Positions 25,101-37,100 of a stretch of DNA of 64,000 bases are shown in pieces (within the stretch, counting starts at the first letter, position 1; every line of letters starts with the position of its first letter). A model generated the notes under the pieces. That model was not told the DNA's origin, did no database searches, and saw only the letters and a list, made by a program, of their open reading frames with translations. The translations under genes were made by a program, and so were the position numbers. Source of the stretch: Actinospineispora eucalypti. Lineage in GTDB: Bacteria > Actinomycetota > Actinomycetes > Mycobacteriales > Pseudonocardiaceae. The stretch spans positions 2,914,001-2,978,000 of the forward strand of contig JACHMT010000001.1 in the NCBI GenBank assembly GCA_014208095.1. The letters are read 5' to 3'.

Positions 25101-28100
25101 GCCTCGACTGCCCCGAGCGGTCGCCGAGTTCGGCGACTGGCTGATGGCTATCGGCCCCGGCGAGCAGGCACAATTGGCCGAATCCGGGCTCGCCGTGGCG
25201 AGCGTGCTGCGTCTCTTCCGGGAACAACCGCAGTTTGGGAAAACCGTCGATGCGGCGTTCCTTGACCGACTGAACCAGGCAAAGCAGCGCTACGGCGTCG
25301 ACACGTTCAAGCTATTCGCGGAGTTTGTCGACGGCGCCCTCAAGGTAGGCAATTTCCCGAGCATCGAACCACCACCCGGGACCACACTCATTGAATACCA
25401 ACAGCTCCTGAAAGCAGATAGAGCGAAAATTTGGCGTGACTATGAAAACGGCGCTCATACGCCCGTGCGCAAGAACGGCATTGACCACGGCTACTGGATC
25501 GAACGCGAAGAGCGCGCAGGCACCGGGTTCGACCTTGTCCTGATCGACGAACAGAGCCGCCGCGCCGGGAAGCCATGGACCGGTGCCGGTGCGTTCTCCC
25601 ACCAGCCGTACACCACCGGCCAGCGAGACTTCCTGCGCCACGTGGTACCCGACCTGTCCCGCCGCGACCCGAACACCACCGAGCGCGCGCTGCTCGGCGA
25701 CGACCTGGACCAGCGGGAGCAGATCCTCCCGGACACCGAGGTCGACCGCCTGGCCTCCGGCGTGCTCGGCCAGCCGATCGACGGCCTGGACGCGTTCACC
25801 TGGGTCGACGCCGACGGCTGGCACACCGTCTACTCGGAGAGGTCGCTGCTCGGCATCCGGAACTCGGCGTTCTGGGCACACGTGCGCCGGCACGAAAAGA
25901 ACTTCCACCGCACCGGCACCGAATACGACGAAGCAGCCCACCGGGCCGACCTGACCCAGGGCAACACACTGCGCGCCCGGGTGGGCCAGGCGCCGGCCAG
26001 GACCGTTGACGAGGTCTTGGCCGACGCCGAAGACGCCGCGGCCCGGTTCGGTCATGCCGCAGACCTGGACCGGTTCCAGCGCGGCTTGGTCATCGCCCAC
26101 GAGAACGGGCATCGCACCGGCGCGGTCACCGAGGCTAACCACGCCGCGCTCACTCGGCAGACCCTCGATGACCTGCGTGCCTTGGGTGTCGCCGGGCCTG
26201 CCGACTCCGAGGCCTTCGCCCGGGTGATGTTCCGTTCGGTGCTGAACCAGATCGACTTCGAGAAGCAACTGGCTGAGCCCGCGACGGTCAACGGTTGCGC
26301 GGCGCCCAGTGACGGCCACACCGACGAGGACAACGGGCCGGCTTCTGGCCCGACCGCCTCCAGTGGTCGCGCCGGTGAGCAGCTGACTGAAAACCGCACC
26401 AACAAAAACCACACCGGTGACACCGGCGACGACAACACCGGCGGTAATGGTTCGGACCGGAACTCGAGCCTGGCGCCGTTGGCGGCCGGGGCCGGCCTGA
26501 CCGGACACCACTGGGCCACCACCCACCCATGGCAGACTGCCGCCCTGATCACGGTCGCCGCCGTGATGGTGGTGCTGCTGGTGCCGGGCCTGCTGGTCCG
26601 GCTGAACACGCTGCTGGGCGGGCTAGGCCTGCGGGTAGCGGGCTGGGTGCGGTGGACTGGGAGCCGGAAGGGCGACGGCGGGCCTGTCCAGTCCCCGTCG
26701 TCGGATTCTGAGCACGTCCGCGATGGTGTGTCGCGCGGGCGTTGGGCTTACTGGGTGGCCGGCGGGCTGCTGACGATGGTGACCGGGATGGGCATCGGCC
26801 TGGTGGCTCCGGACGCGCACGCCGCCCCGGGCTTCGACCCGGCGGTGGCGGCGCAGCAGTACCAGCAGCCGCGAGTCGCCCTGCTGCGGGTCGCACGCAC
26901 GCAGCAGGGTGACACGCCGCGCCGCTGGCTCGAGGGGTTGTACGGCCCTGAGGTGCTACGCACCCGCGAGGCGACAGACCACGCGGCGGCGGCGCTGCGC
27001 GCGGTCAACCAGCAGCACATCTCCGACGAGGACTGGCCGGCCACCCTGGACACACCGTTCCCGGCGAAGACGACGCTGTATCTGCCAGAAGGCACCGGCA
27101 ACGTCTGGTACGTGACGGTGCCGGTCGAGACCGGGCTGCGGTCCGACTCGCTGACGGTGGTGATCGCCCGGTTCGGGTTGTTCACCGACTACGGCCACTC
27201 CGATCCCGCAGTCCTCGTCGACGCCAACCCGACGATGTTCGCCCACCAGGGCGCGGACGAGCTGGACCCGGGTCAGCGGCTGACCATCCCGGCCGGCGGT
27301 TTCGGTACCGCGCCGAGGACCTTGCCGGGCGACGGCCAGCCCGGACAGGACGAGCAATCCGGTGAGCGGCCGGGGTCGAGCGAGACATCGAAGCCGAGTG
27401 ACACGCAAACCCAGGGCTCGCCGTCGAGCGAGAGCCAGTCTCAGACGACGAGCGGATCTTCGTCGCCGAGCGAGCCCGCGCCACCAGGGCGTGGCCAGCC
27501 ATCGCACACTGCTGGGTTGTGGGGCTGGCTGCTCGGCCTGGGCGGAGCCGCGCTCGCCCTCGTCGGCGGGCTGTTCGGGTGGCGATACCGGGGTGCGGCC
27601 GGTGAGGTCATCGCCAATCTGCGGGCGGTGTTCGGTGATTGGTCGGTGGACTTGTCGCCGCAGCGGCGAGTCGGCCTGGGGATCACCGCCGGGGTTGGTA
27701 TCGGGGCTGCGGCAGGAGTACTGGCGGGTACCGACGGCGCCGCACCGACGGTGGCCGCAATGGTGGCCGCCGGCGTGGGCGTCGCGGCGTTGCTGCGGCT
27801 GTTGTGGTCGCCGATCAAGGCGCGGGCGCCGAACCTCACCGCGGAGCGGGTGGTCCGGGCGCTGGTGTACGCGGCCTTCATCGCGCTGTCGGTGTTCGCC
27901 ATCCTCGCCGGCCCGGTGTGGGCGCTGGTGCTGCCCCTGGCCAGCACGATGGGCATGTTCGTGCGCGCCGTGGTCAGCACACTGACCGATCTACCCGGTG
28001 ACCTGCCGCAGCGGCTTACCAAGGCCCGGAGGGTGCAGTTGGGCCTGTTGACCCTGCACACCTTGAGCTTCGTGGTCAGCCTGCACGCGAACGTCCCGGT

Positions 28101-31100
28101 CGGCGACATGAGCACCTGGGTGTTCATTGAGTCGCTGGTGTTCGCCACCTCGCACTTCGGGTTCGTCTTCGCCCTGAAGCTGCCCCGGCTCGCCGCCGGC
28201 AACCTGAACCGGCTGGACCCGACCCTGAACAGCCGGGGGCGCCGGTGGGGCCGGTTCTGGGCCTTCGCCGTGTTCGACCTGGGGCACTGGGCCTGGCTGT
28301 TCCGGCTGTCCGCGCCGACCGAGTGGGGTGGGAAGGGCTACTTGGCCGCCGCGCTGGGTGGTCACTGGGTGATCGGCGCGGTGCTGATCACCATCGCCTC
28401 GATGGCCATGTCCATCGGCTGGCGCACCATCCACGTCTACAAGACCGACGTGCGCAACAACCAGAAGCACACGCTGCCCGGGCCAAGGCTCACCACCTGG
28501 TTCGACGACGGCGCTATGGTCATCGTCGCGGCCGGATTGATGTGGCTGATCAGCCCGGTCGCCACGATCATCACCGGCTCTCTGCTGGCCGCGCTGGCCG
28601 CGTTCGTCGTCGGCTACCTCATCAGGCACGACGACCCTGTCGGCCCGGCGCTGCGAACGTCTGTCGCGAACGTGCGGCTGATGTTCACCCACTGGTCGCT
28701 GCCGCTGACCCGGGAATGGTGGATCGGGCTGTGGTTCAGCCTCTCGGTGGTCGGTGGGCTGGCACTCGAGCTGTTGGCTTTCACCCCCGGCGGCCCGGTA
28801 CTGGTCACCGCCGGCGCGCTGGCCGTCGCGGCCGGTGTGACCATGGGGCTTCGGCTCCTGGTCACCCCGGCCCAGGCCCGGGCGCTCGGCCGCGGTCTGG
28901 CAGAGACGGACGCCGGCCTGGTCCGCCAGCTCGGATTCCTCGCGCTGAACGGTTGGGGCGGCTACCAGGCGCTGGCCTCCGACCTGCCGTGGCCGGTCAA
29001 GGCCGTGATCCTCACCGTGACCGCGGTGCTGGCGATGATCATCACACGGCGCGGCCCGACGGGTAACGGTGTCGATCGCAACAACCTGATCAATCTCCTG
29101 CCGGATAACGGTTCGGAGGGCGCGCCGAATGCGGCCGCGGCCGCGTGGAAGTGGCTGTCCAGCCGCGACGGCATGATCGCCGCGGTCGTGGTCGGGGTTG
29201 CGTTGCTGGGCGCGGCGTTGCCGCTGCCGGCACTGCTGGGGACCCCGGTGTCGCACTGGGGGATCACCGTCGTCGGTCTGGTTACGGGGAGGACCGTGCT
29301 GCGCGGTGTCCGGTCCTGGTGGCGGACACATCACAGCGGCCACGGTCACGGGCATGGTCACGGGCATGGGGAGCTGGCTCCGGAGATCGCGCAGTCGCGC
29401 TGGGGTGCCGCGGTGCTGTTCGGGACGCTGGTCATCCTTGGTCTCACCGCGGTGTTGCAGGACCTGATGGTGGGCTGGTTCGGGCTGGACTCCGCAATGC
29501 TCGAAGGCGACATCGTGCACAACGTGGGTGACGCCTTGAGCGCGATCCCGATGATCGCGGCGTTCAACTTCGGTCTGCTCCTGTGGCTGGCCACCCTCGA
29601 TGTGCGGGCGTTCCTCGGCGGGATCGGTGTTAGGAGAGGGCTCGCCGGTGTCGGCTGGTCTATGGTCGCGCCGCTAGTGGTCGCTGCGTGGGCACTGGTC
29701 AAGGTGACTGGTATTGGCTGGGTGGTCAACAAGATTGGCTCCGTGGAACGGGCCAAGCGCGGTACCCGGTGGATGGTGGTTGGGGCGGTCGCCGGCTCGG
29801 CGGTGCTGGTGTTCGTCGAGGCGCTGCGCCGGTTGCTGTACGTCGAGCCGATGCGCGCCCCGTTCTTGCTGATGGTCGTGGCCCTGACCGGTGCGGCGTT
29901 GAACGAAGCCGTCGCGCGGATCCGGATGCTGGCCGCGCAGCGGCTGGACCTGGACGAGCTGCACGACGAGGCCAAGCACGCTCGCACCGACGCCCAGGTC
30001 AGTGTCGGCGTGTTCCTCGCCGGTGTGATCGCGGTTAGCCTGGGCGGGCTGGCGGCGTTGACCACCGGCGCGCTGGCTACTGTACTCAACGTTCTCGCGC
30101 TGTACGCCGACCCGCTCATCGGGATGGCTGTCTTCGGGCTGATCCTGAATACCGCCCTGGAGATCGCCGAAGGGATTTATCCCCCGGTCGGCAAGGTGCG
30201 CGACGCGGTGAACGACACTCTCGGCGGCCTGCGCGACGCGGTGCGAGCAGCCGTGCAGAACGTGGCGGCCTCGATCGCGGCGAACGTGCGGCTGGTGTTC
30301 CGCCACTGGTCGCTGCCGCTGACTCGGGAATTCCGTATCGGGCTGTGGTTCAGCCTCCCGGTGGCCGGCGGGTTGGCGCTGGAGCTGCTGGCTTTCACCT
30401 CCGGCGGACCGGTACTGGTCACCGCCGGCGCGCTGGCCATCGGGGCCGGGGTGGTCATGGCTCTGCGGCTCCTGGTCACCCCGGCCCAGGCCCGGGCACT
30501 CGGCCGCGCGCTGGCAAAGACGGACGCCGGCCTGGTCCGCCAGCTCGGATTCCTCGCGCTGAGCGGTTGGGGCGGCTACCAGACGCTGGCCTCCGACCTG
30601 CCGTGGCCGGCCAGGGCCGTGATCCTCACCGCGACCGCCGTGCTGGCATTGATCATCACCCGGCGCGGCCCACCAAGTGACGGCGGTGGCCTGGACGACC
30701 ACCTCCCGGCCAGGAAGTCACGCTCCGCCGCGGATCACGTGGTCCAGGTGCTGACCGTGGCTGTGGCCGTGGCGATGTTGATGATCACGCTGGCCGCCGC
30801 GCCGGCGCGCGCCGCGACACTTGGCGCGGAGGCGGCAGCCTCCACGTCAATCCCCGACGTCCTGCCGGCGTGGGGGCTCGTGGTACTCGCGGTCGGTGTG
30901 CTGGCGGTACTCGCTGTCACGCCCTGGTTGATGCGCTACCTACGGCGCACCGACGTCCCGCCGACGCCGGCCGAGCCCGTTGACCAGCGGGACGACACCG
31001 ACACCCGGCACGACGCCTATGCCCTGCTGCTCAACCTCAGGGCGGCTGTCGAAGCGGATCGGGCCGGCAGTGACCGCGTTCACCCGGCGATGCACGCCCT

Positions 31101-34100
31101 GCTGCGCGCCGAAGAGGCGTTGACGCAGGTACGGACTCTCCGACAGGCCAGGCGGCGGGAGGAGGCGTGGAAGGCTCTAGATACCGCGCGCCGGGAGTTG
31201 GATGCCGCGCGCGATCTTTTGGACGGCCCCAACCGCACACCCGAACCGGTGCGGGCACTCGCGGTGGCGGTGCTCACGGCGATTGCCTCGGAGCATCGGT
31301 GGATGCGGTCGGCGAACTGGGTGCTGGACAGTGCGGCCCCCGGCCACCACGGGACACCGTGGTTCTGGCGCTCGGCGCTGGGGCTGTTGCCGGAGCTGGC
31401 CACCCGCCGAGACGACCCGTTGACCACTGCGGTACTGAAAGCGCTGGTGCAGGCGGTGGCCAACCCGCTCCAACCGGATGCCGACTACGGCTCGGTGCGC
31501 GGCTACCTTGCGCCGTGGTTGGCCGGCTACCAGCACGGCAACGCGCTGCGGGACCAGCTGTCGTTGGTGTTGCTCCGAGCACTCACCGGTGACGCCGACT
31601 GGCTGCGGCTGCTGCCCCAGCGGGTGATTCGTTCGGAGGCGCAGCTGCGGCCGCTGCTGGTGGTGTGGTCCGATGCCCATTTCGAAGCGCTGCGACGGCC
31701 GCTGCTCGATGTGCTCGCTCAGGTTCCCGGTTTCCCGGCACGGGAGAAGAACCCTCGGCGGCTGCGTGACGAGTTCACCGGGAAGTGGGTGGAGCTGGTC
31801 AAGACGGTGGTGGAGATCTACCCGATCCTCCTCGCCGCATCGGGTCGCGGTCCCGGCGGCAAAAACCTGACCCACGCCGAGCGGGCCAAGCTGGCCGAGC
31901 TGGAGCGGCTGTTGATGGAACGGTTGCGGAACCTGCCTAGCGAGCTGGCGGCGTTGCCCGAGACCCGGCGTGCCTCGCCGCAGGACAAGATAGTCAGCGA
32001 GGTCGCCGGCAAGGTCGCGCGGGTGGTGCTAGAGCTGCTCGGCGTCGACTTTGATGGCCCAATCACGCTGCGCCCAGACACCGACCCCCAGGTGTGGAAC
32101 GTGCTGGTTGGCTACTTCCCAGTGGCACGGGCGGAGCTCAAGACCCTGCTGGGTGGGTGGGCACAGGTGTGGCTGGAAACCGGCGGTGACCGGGCCGCCG
32201 CCGGCGAAGCGTTCTGGGCCGCCTGGCTGGAATGGGTGACCGAGCGCAACGGTGGGGTGGCGCCCTCGGTGATCGCCCGCCACGAGGCCCCGCCAGACCA
32301 GGGGATCACCGTCGGGGGCCAGCGCTACACGATCGGCGTGCTGACCGACCCGATCGAGGTCGTGCTGATGAACCTCCACCTTGACGGGTCCTGCCTGTGC
32401 GCGCAGCAGGGCTTCTACCGGGTGGACACTCAGACCTACGTGCTTACTCCGCGCCTCGCGGTGATCGCGGTCAAGGACGCCAAGGGACGCATCCGGGCGG
32501 CGTCCGAGGCCTACGGCGATGGCGAGCGGGTGCTGCGAGTCGCCACGCCCGTCGGCCACGGCTTCGACCGGCAGTTCCGCGAATACTTCGAAACCTGGCG
32601 CGATGAGCTGGGCCGAATGCTGGACACCCCGCGCACCGGCCCAAGGACATACCACCCGAAGCGGCAGTTCATGCCCACTGACAGCGGGGAGATCCGCAGG
32701 GAGACCTACCACATGGTCTCCGACGGCACCGCTAAGGACATCCGCGCGGACGGCCTCGCTCCCGACTTCGAAGCTCACCGGACCCGCCCGTTGGACACCG
32801 ACTTCTCGCTCGAGGTGCACCGCTCGCATCCCGTCGCCCATATCCCGACTGGCCCCGCCGCCGTCGTCGACACCGAGACCGACGCCCTGCGAGCCCTGCG
32901 TGCGGACCTGTTCGGCCGCTCCGGAGAGACCGCCGCGCAGCTGGCCGAGGCGCGGCGGCTGGTCGAGGAGGCCGACGAGATCCTCGACGACGACCCCGAG
33001 CGGGCCGTCCGGTTCCTGAACGATGCCGAACCGCTGCTTACCGGGCTAGTCGAGCTCAATACCCCTGGCATCGCCACCGACGGGAGCGGCCTGGTCGAGC
33101 TGCACCTGAATTACGTCACTAACCGCTACCGGTTTGTCGTGGTGCGCTCGGACATCGCGCTGCGCCCGAGCCGTGCCGACCAGCGCGACGCCGACGTCGC
33201 AGCCTTGATCGTCGACTACCTGCGGGCCCGTGCAATCACTGAGGTCCCGTTGGGTGCCCTGGCCGAGCTGGGCAACAACCCGATGACGACGCAGGGCTAC
33301 CTCGCCGAGATCCCCGATCACGACGATCGGCTGAACCTCGCGCTGACCCCCGGCGGCATCACGGTCATACGGCTGGTTGCCGGTGTCACCGGTGGTGGGT
33401 TGGCGATTGATCTGCCGGGTGAGCGGGTGCAGCAGCTGCTGCCGTTCGCCGAGGCGATCGGGCTGGCCGGCGAGGCCGACCCGCTGCTGGGTATGGGGCT
33501 CCCGTACTTGGCACGGGGACCGCCGGGGATGTTCACCGCCGAGGAGGAGGCCGAGCTGGCGGAGCTGCTCGGCTGGGTGTTGGTCACCGGCCAGGCGCCG
33601 CTGGGCAGGCGCCTGATCGGCTGGGGCGGACGCCGCGCCGACGGCACCCCGTTCATCCTGCTACCTCAATGGGCCGCCGAACTGGTCAACCGGCTGATCG
33701 AACTCGACCAGGGCTTTGCCCGCTGGTGGCTGGAGTTCCTGCGCCACGAACGCGACCACCACATCAACAACAACCAGCACACCGGTCCAGAACACGACCG
33801 CGACAACGACCGCCTGGTCAGCCAGCTGCGCAAGCAACTTGACGCCGAGCTGCGGGCGACCGCGCACCGGTTGGGGGCCGCCTACCAAGCCTTCGACGCC
33901 GCTCGCGGGACCGGTGTGGGGGGTGCCGAGGCCGCCGCCGAAGCGATCGCCGCCGGAAAACACCTCTCACAGCTGTTGACCCGGCTCGACAGCTGGGTCT
34001 ACCCGAGCTGGCGACCGCAGCGGGCGTTCAGCACCGACACCCAGATCCGCGCATTCGGACCCACAGCCAGGGACGAAGCTCGCACGGACATAAACCAGCC

Positions 34101-37100
34101 CGTTCGTATAGTCGAGGCGCGGCACACAACGAGCCATGCGCACTTGGGAAATGCCCCTGCCCCGGGGGGCTCGGTCGTTGTGCTGCCCGTCGGGTTGCTG
34201 CTCGCGACGGGCCCCGGTGTGCTGCTCACGCTAACCCCGTCGAGAGCTGAGCGACCGGGTTTCGCCGTGCGCGTCTCGACCGCGTTCGCCAAGGCGGCCA
34301 CCGGCGCGGTGCCGTTCTTCGGTCCGGACTCGCCGAACCTGCCCGGGATCGTCGTGACCGCCGTGTTGCTCGGGAGCGCCTGGTTGGCCCACTGGGCGCT
34401 CGGGCCGCGCGGCCCACCCGTGATCTGGCTGCGTCTATGGCGGGCCGAGGCGTTGATCCGCCGGGTCGGTCTGCCGGGCCACGTCGGGCCCGACGAGGCG
34501 TTGGACGACCTAGGCCTGGCTGAGCAACACCTGCACCGGATCTGGTCGCGGCGCGACGAGCTGACCAATGCCGAGCTGCCGCGCTGGTTCCAGGCTATGA
34601 CGGCCATCGACAAGCTGCGTGGCCAGCTCGGCGGAGCCGACGGCCACACCATCGCGCCGCGCGCCGGCGAGATCACCTCGCCTGACGCGCCGTCGATGAC
34701 GGTGGATGTATTGGGCGTTGCCGGGAGCGCGCCGGTGAAGCGGAACACCGTGGTGGGGACGTCGAGCTATCTGGTGCGCACTCCGGGAGCCAGTGTCCTG
34801 CTGGATGCCGGAGTGGGGGCGACGCGTGGGCTGGACGGCCTCGCGCTGGGGCAGCCGGACGCGGTGTTCATCACCCACCTGCATGACGACCATTTCGCCG
34901 AGCTCGTCGAGCTGGCCCGGCTCGTTCGGACCTCGGGTGGCAGGTTGCGACTGTATGGGCCCAACGCGCTGAGCGCCGAGCTCGCCCGCCGGCTGGGCAA
35001 CGAGACGTCACCCATGTTCCAGGTCACGGTGACCGGTGCCAGGCGAGTGTCTGTCACGGACCGAGCGGGGGAGCTGTACTCGTCTGACAGCAAGTCCGTG
35101 CTGGTCGGGGCCGGGTCAGAGGCGGATGCCTGGCTGGGTGGATTCGGGCTGCGCGACCGGCTCACCGCGATCGTCGTGCCGAGCCTGAGTGACGAGCACA
35201 TCGCCGGGCTGCTGTTCCTGGGCCAGAACTGGCTGCACCCGAAGGACAACACCGGCGCCGCCGACACAGCCGCGGCCGACGCCGCGAGGGCCAACCCCAT
35301 CCCGGTGTACGGGCCGCCGGGGCTTGCCGAGGAGATCCGGGCACGCAGCCGAGGCCGGGGCTATCGTACCGAGATCGACCAGGCTTTCGAGTTCCACATC
35401 ATCGGCGAGGACACCCACGTCGACCTCGGCGAACAGGTCGGCATGACCATCACCGTCGGCCGGCGCACCGGCCGACCCCACCCCGCGGAAGCCGTCGGCG
35501 ACCTGTTCGATTTCGTCGGGCTGGATCCCGGCCGCGAGGTCCGCGTCGGGGACATGACGGTGACTCCCTTCGCGGTCGACCACCTGGGCATGGAGGCCTA
35601 CGCGCTGCGCGTCACCGGGCCGCGCGGCGCGGGAACACTCGTCTACTCCGGTGACACCGGCCAGACCCCGGCCCTGGTCGAGGCCGCTCGGCACGCCGAC
35701 CTGGCGCTGTTCAACGCGTTCTCCACGGCGACGGCCGAGCTTGGCGGCCTGCACATGTCCGGCCGTTCGGCGGCCGGCATCGCCAGCAGGGCGGGGGTCC
35801 GCCGGGTCGCCTTGGTGCACCACAACTCGAACGTCGACGTATCGTCGATCCTCGCCGAAGCCAGGCAACAGTTCCAGGGACCACTGTGGTCGGCCCGAGT
35901 GGGCGACCACTACCCGGTTCGCGTCCGGTTCGCGGCCCGGGCCTCGGGCAATCGGGGGCCACCACCGGCGGCCGCCGGGGTGCCGCTGGAGCGGATGGGG
36001 GGCACACCGACGCCCCGCGAGGCCCTCGGCGGGAGCGCGCCGCGTGGAGTGCTGAAGGCCGTGCTCGTCGAGATCAACGGACGGTTGTTCGTGCTCAAGG
36101 CGGGCCACGACCTGAGGCACCCGTGGGTCGAGGTGGCGGCCAACCTTCAGTTCCGGTTGCTCGGTGGGCTGGCCCCGAGGATGCGTTTGGTGCTGGTCGA
36201 GACGGTGGTCGAGTACGGCGGCGAGCGGACGGCGGCTCCGGGCCAGCTCGCGGTGCTGAGCGAGCGGGTCCCCGGAAGCACACACAATGACTGGTGGGAA
36301 CTCGAGCCGGGCAGGCGGGACGACGTCTTCGACCAGCTCGCGGTGAACCTGGTGCTGAACGCGTTGTCGGGCGGCTGGGACATGACCGGCGTGAGCAACG
36401 TGATGGTCGACGAGCACGGCCGGGCGTTCGAGATCGACTTCGACCTGGCCGACCGGTACTGGCCGAACCAGCAGCCCTCATTGAGCGGGTTCATGCCGGA
36501 GTTCGTCGCGGACGACTCGTTGGAGAGTTTCCTGCGGGTCATGGTGCACTCGGACCCGGCCATCTATGGCCGGCTGGGCGAGGATGAGGTCGTCGCCCAG
36601 CTGCGCGAGATGTTCCGGCACCGGGACGCGCTGCTGGCCACGGCGGTTGACGACGACGCCTATGCGCGCACGCTGACCGACCTTGGCTGGATCGAGTCGG
36701 TCCTCGCCGCCGCCGACGCGGACCAGCCGCAACCGCTCAGCGCCGCGCTCACCGAGTCGCTCGCTGCGGCCGCGGACTTCATCGCCAGCGGCCGTGAGGG
36801 CACCATCGGGTTCGGGGACCGGTCCCGCCGCGACCGCTACCGCGCCGAAGCGGCCGACCGAGCGGACGCCTTCGAGACCCCTTCCACCAGCGTCGCTCGA
36901 ATCGAAACCCTCTACGCCGACGGGCTCGCCACCCTGTTCGATACCGGCGGCTCGATCAGCGTCTACGACGTCGACCCTGTGACCGGGCGGACAACGGTCG
37001 GCGTCAGCGAGCACCTTCCGGAAGGTGGCCCGTCCCGGTTGTCGCGCCAGGGCGAGACCGGCTCTGTGGCCCCGGCCATCGCGGCCAGCCCGCTCGTCCA

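Noticed and set aside
29329..29370. His-Gly run as a mere low-complexity artefact
   Set aside because: It is directly followed by two correctly spaced HxxxD membrane motifs of the CDF family, so it is better read as the metal-binding loop.
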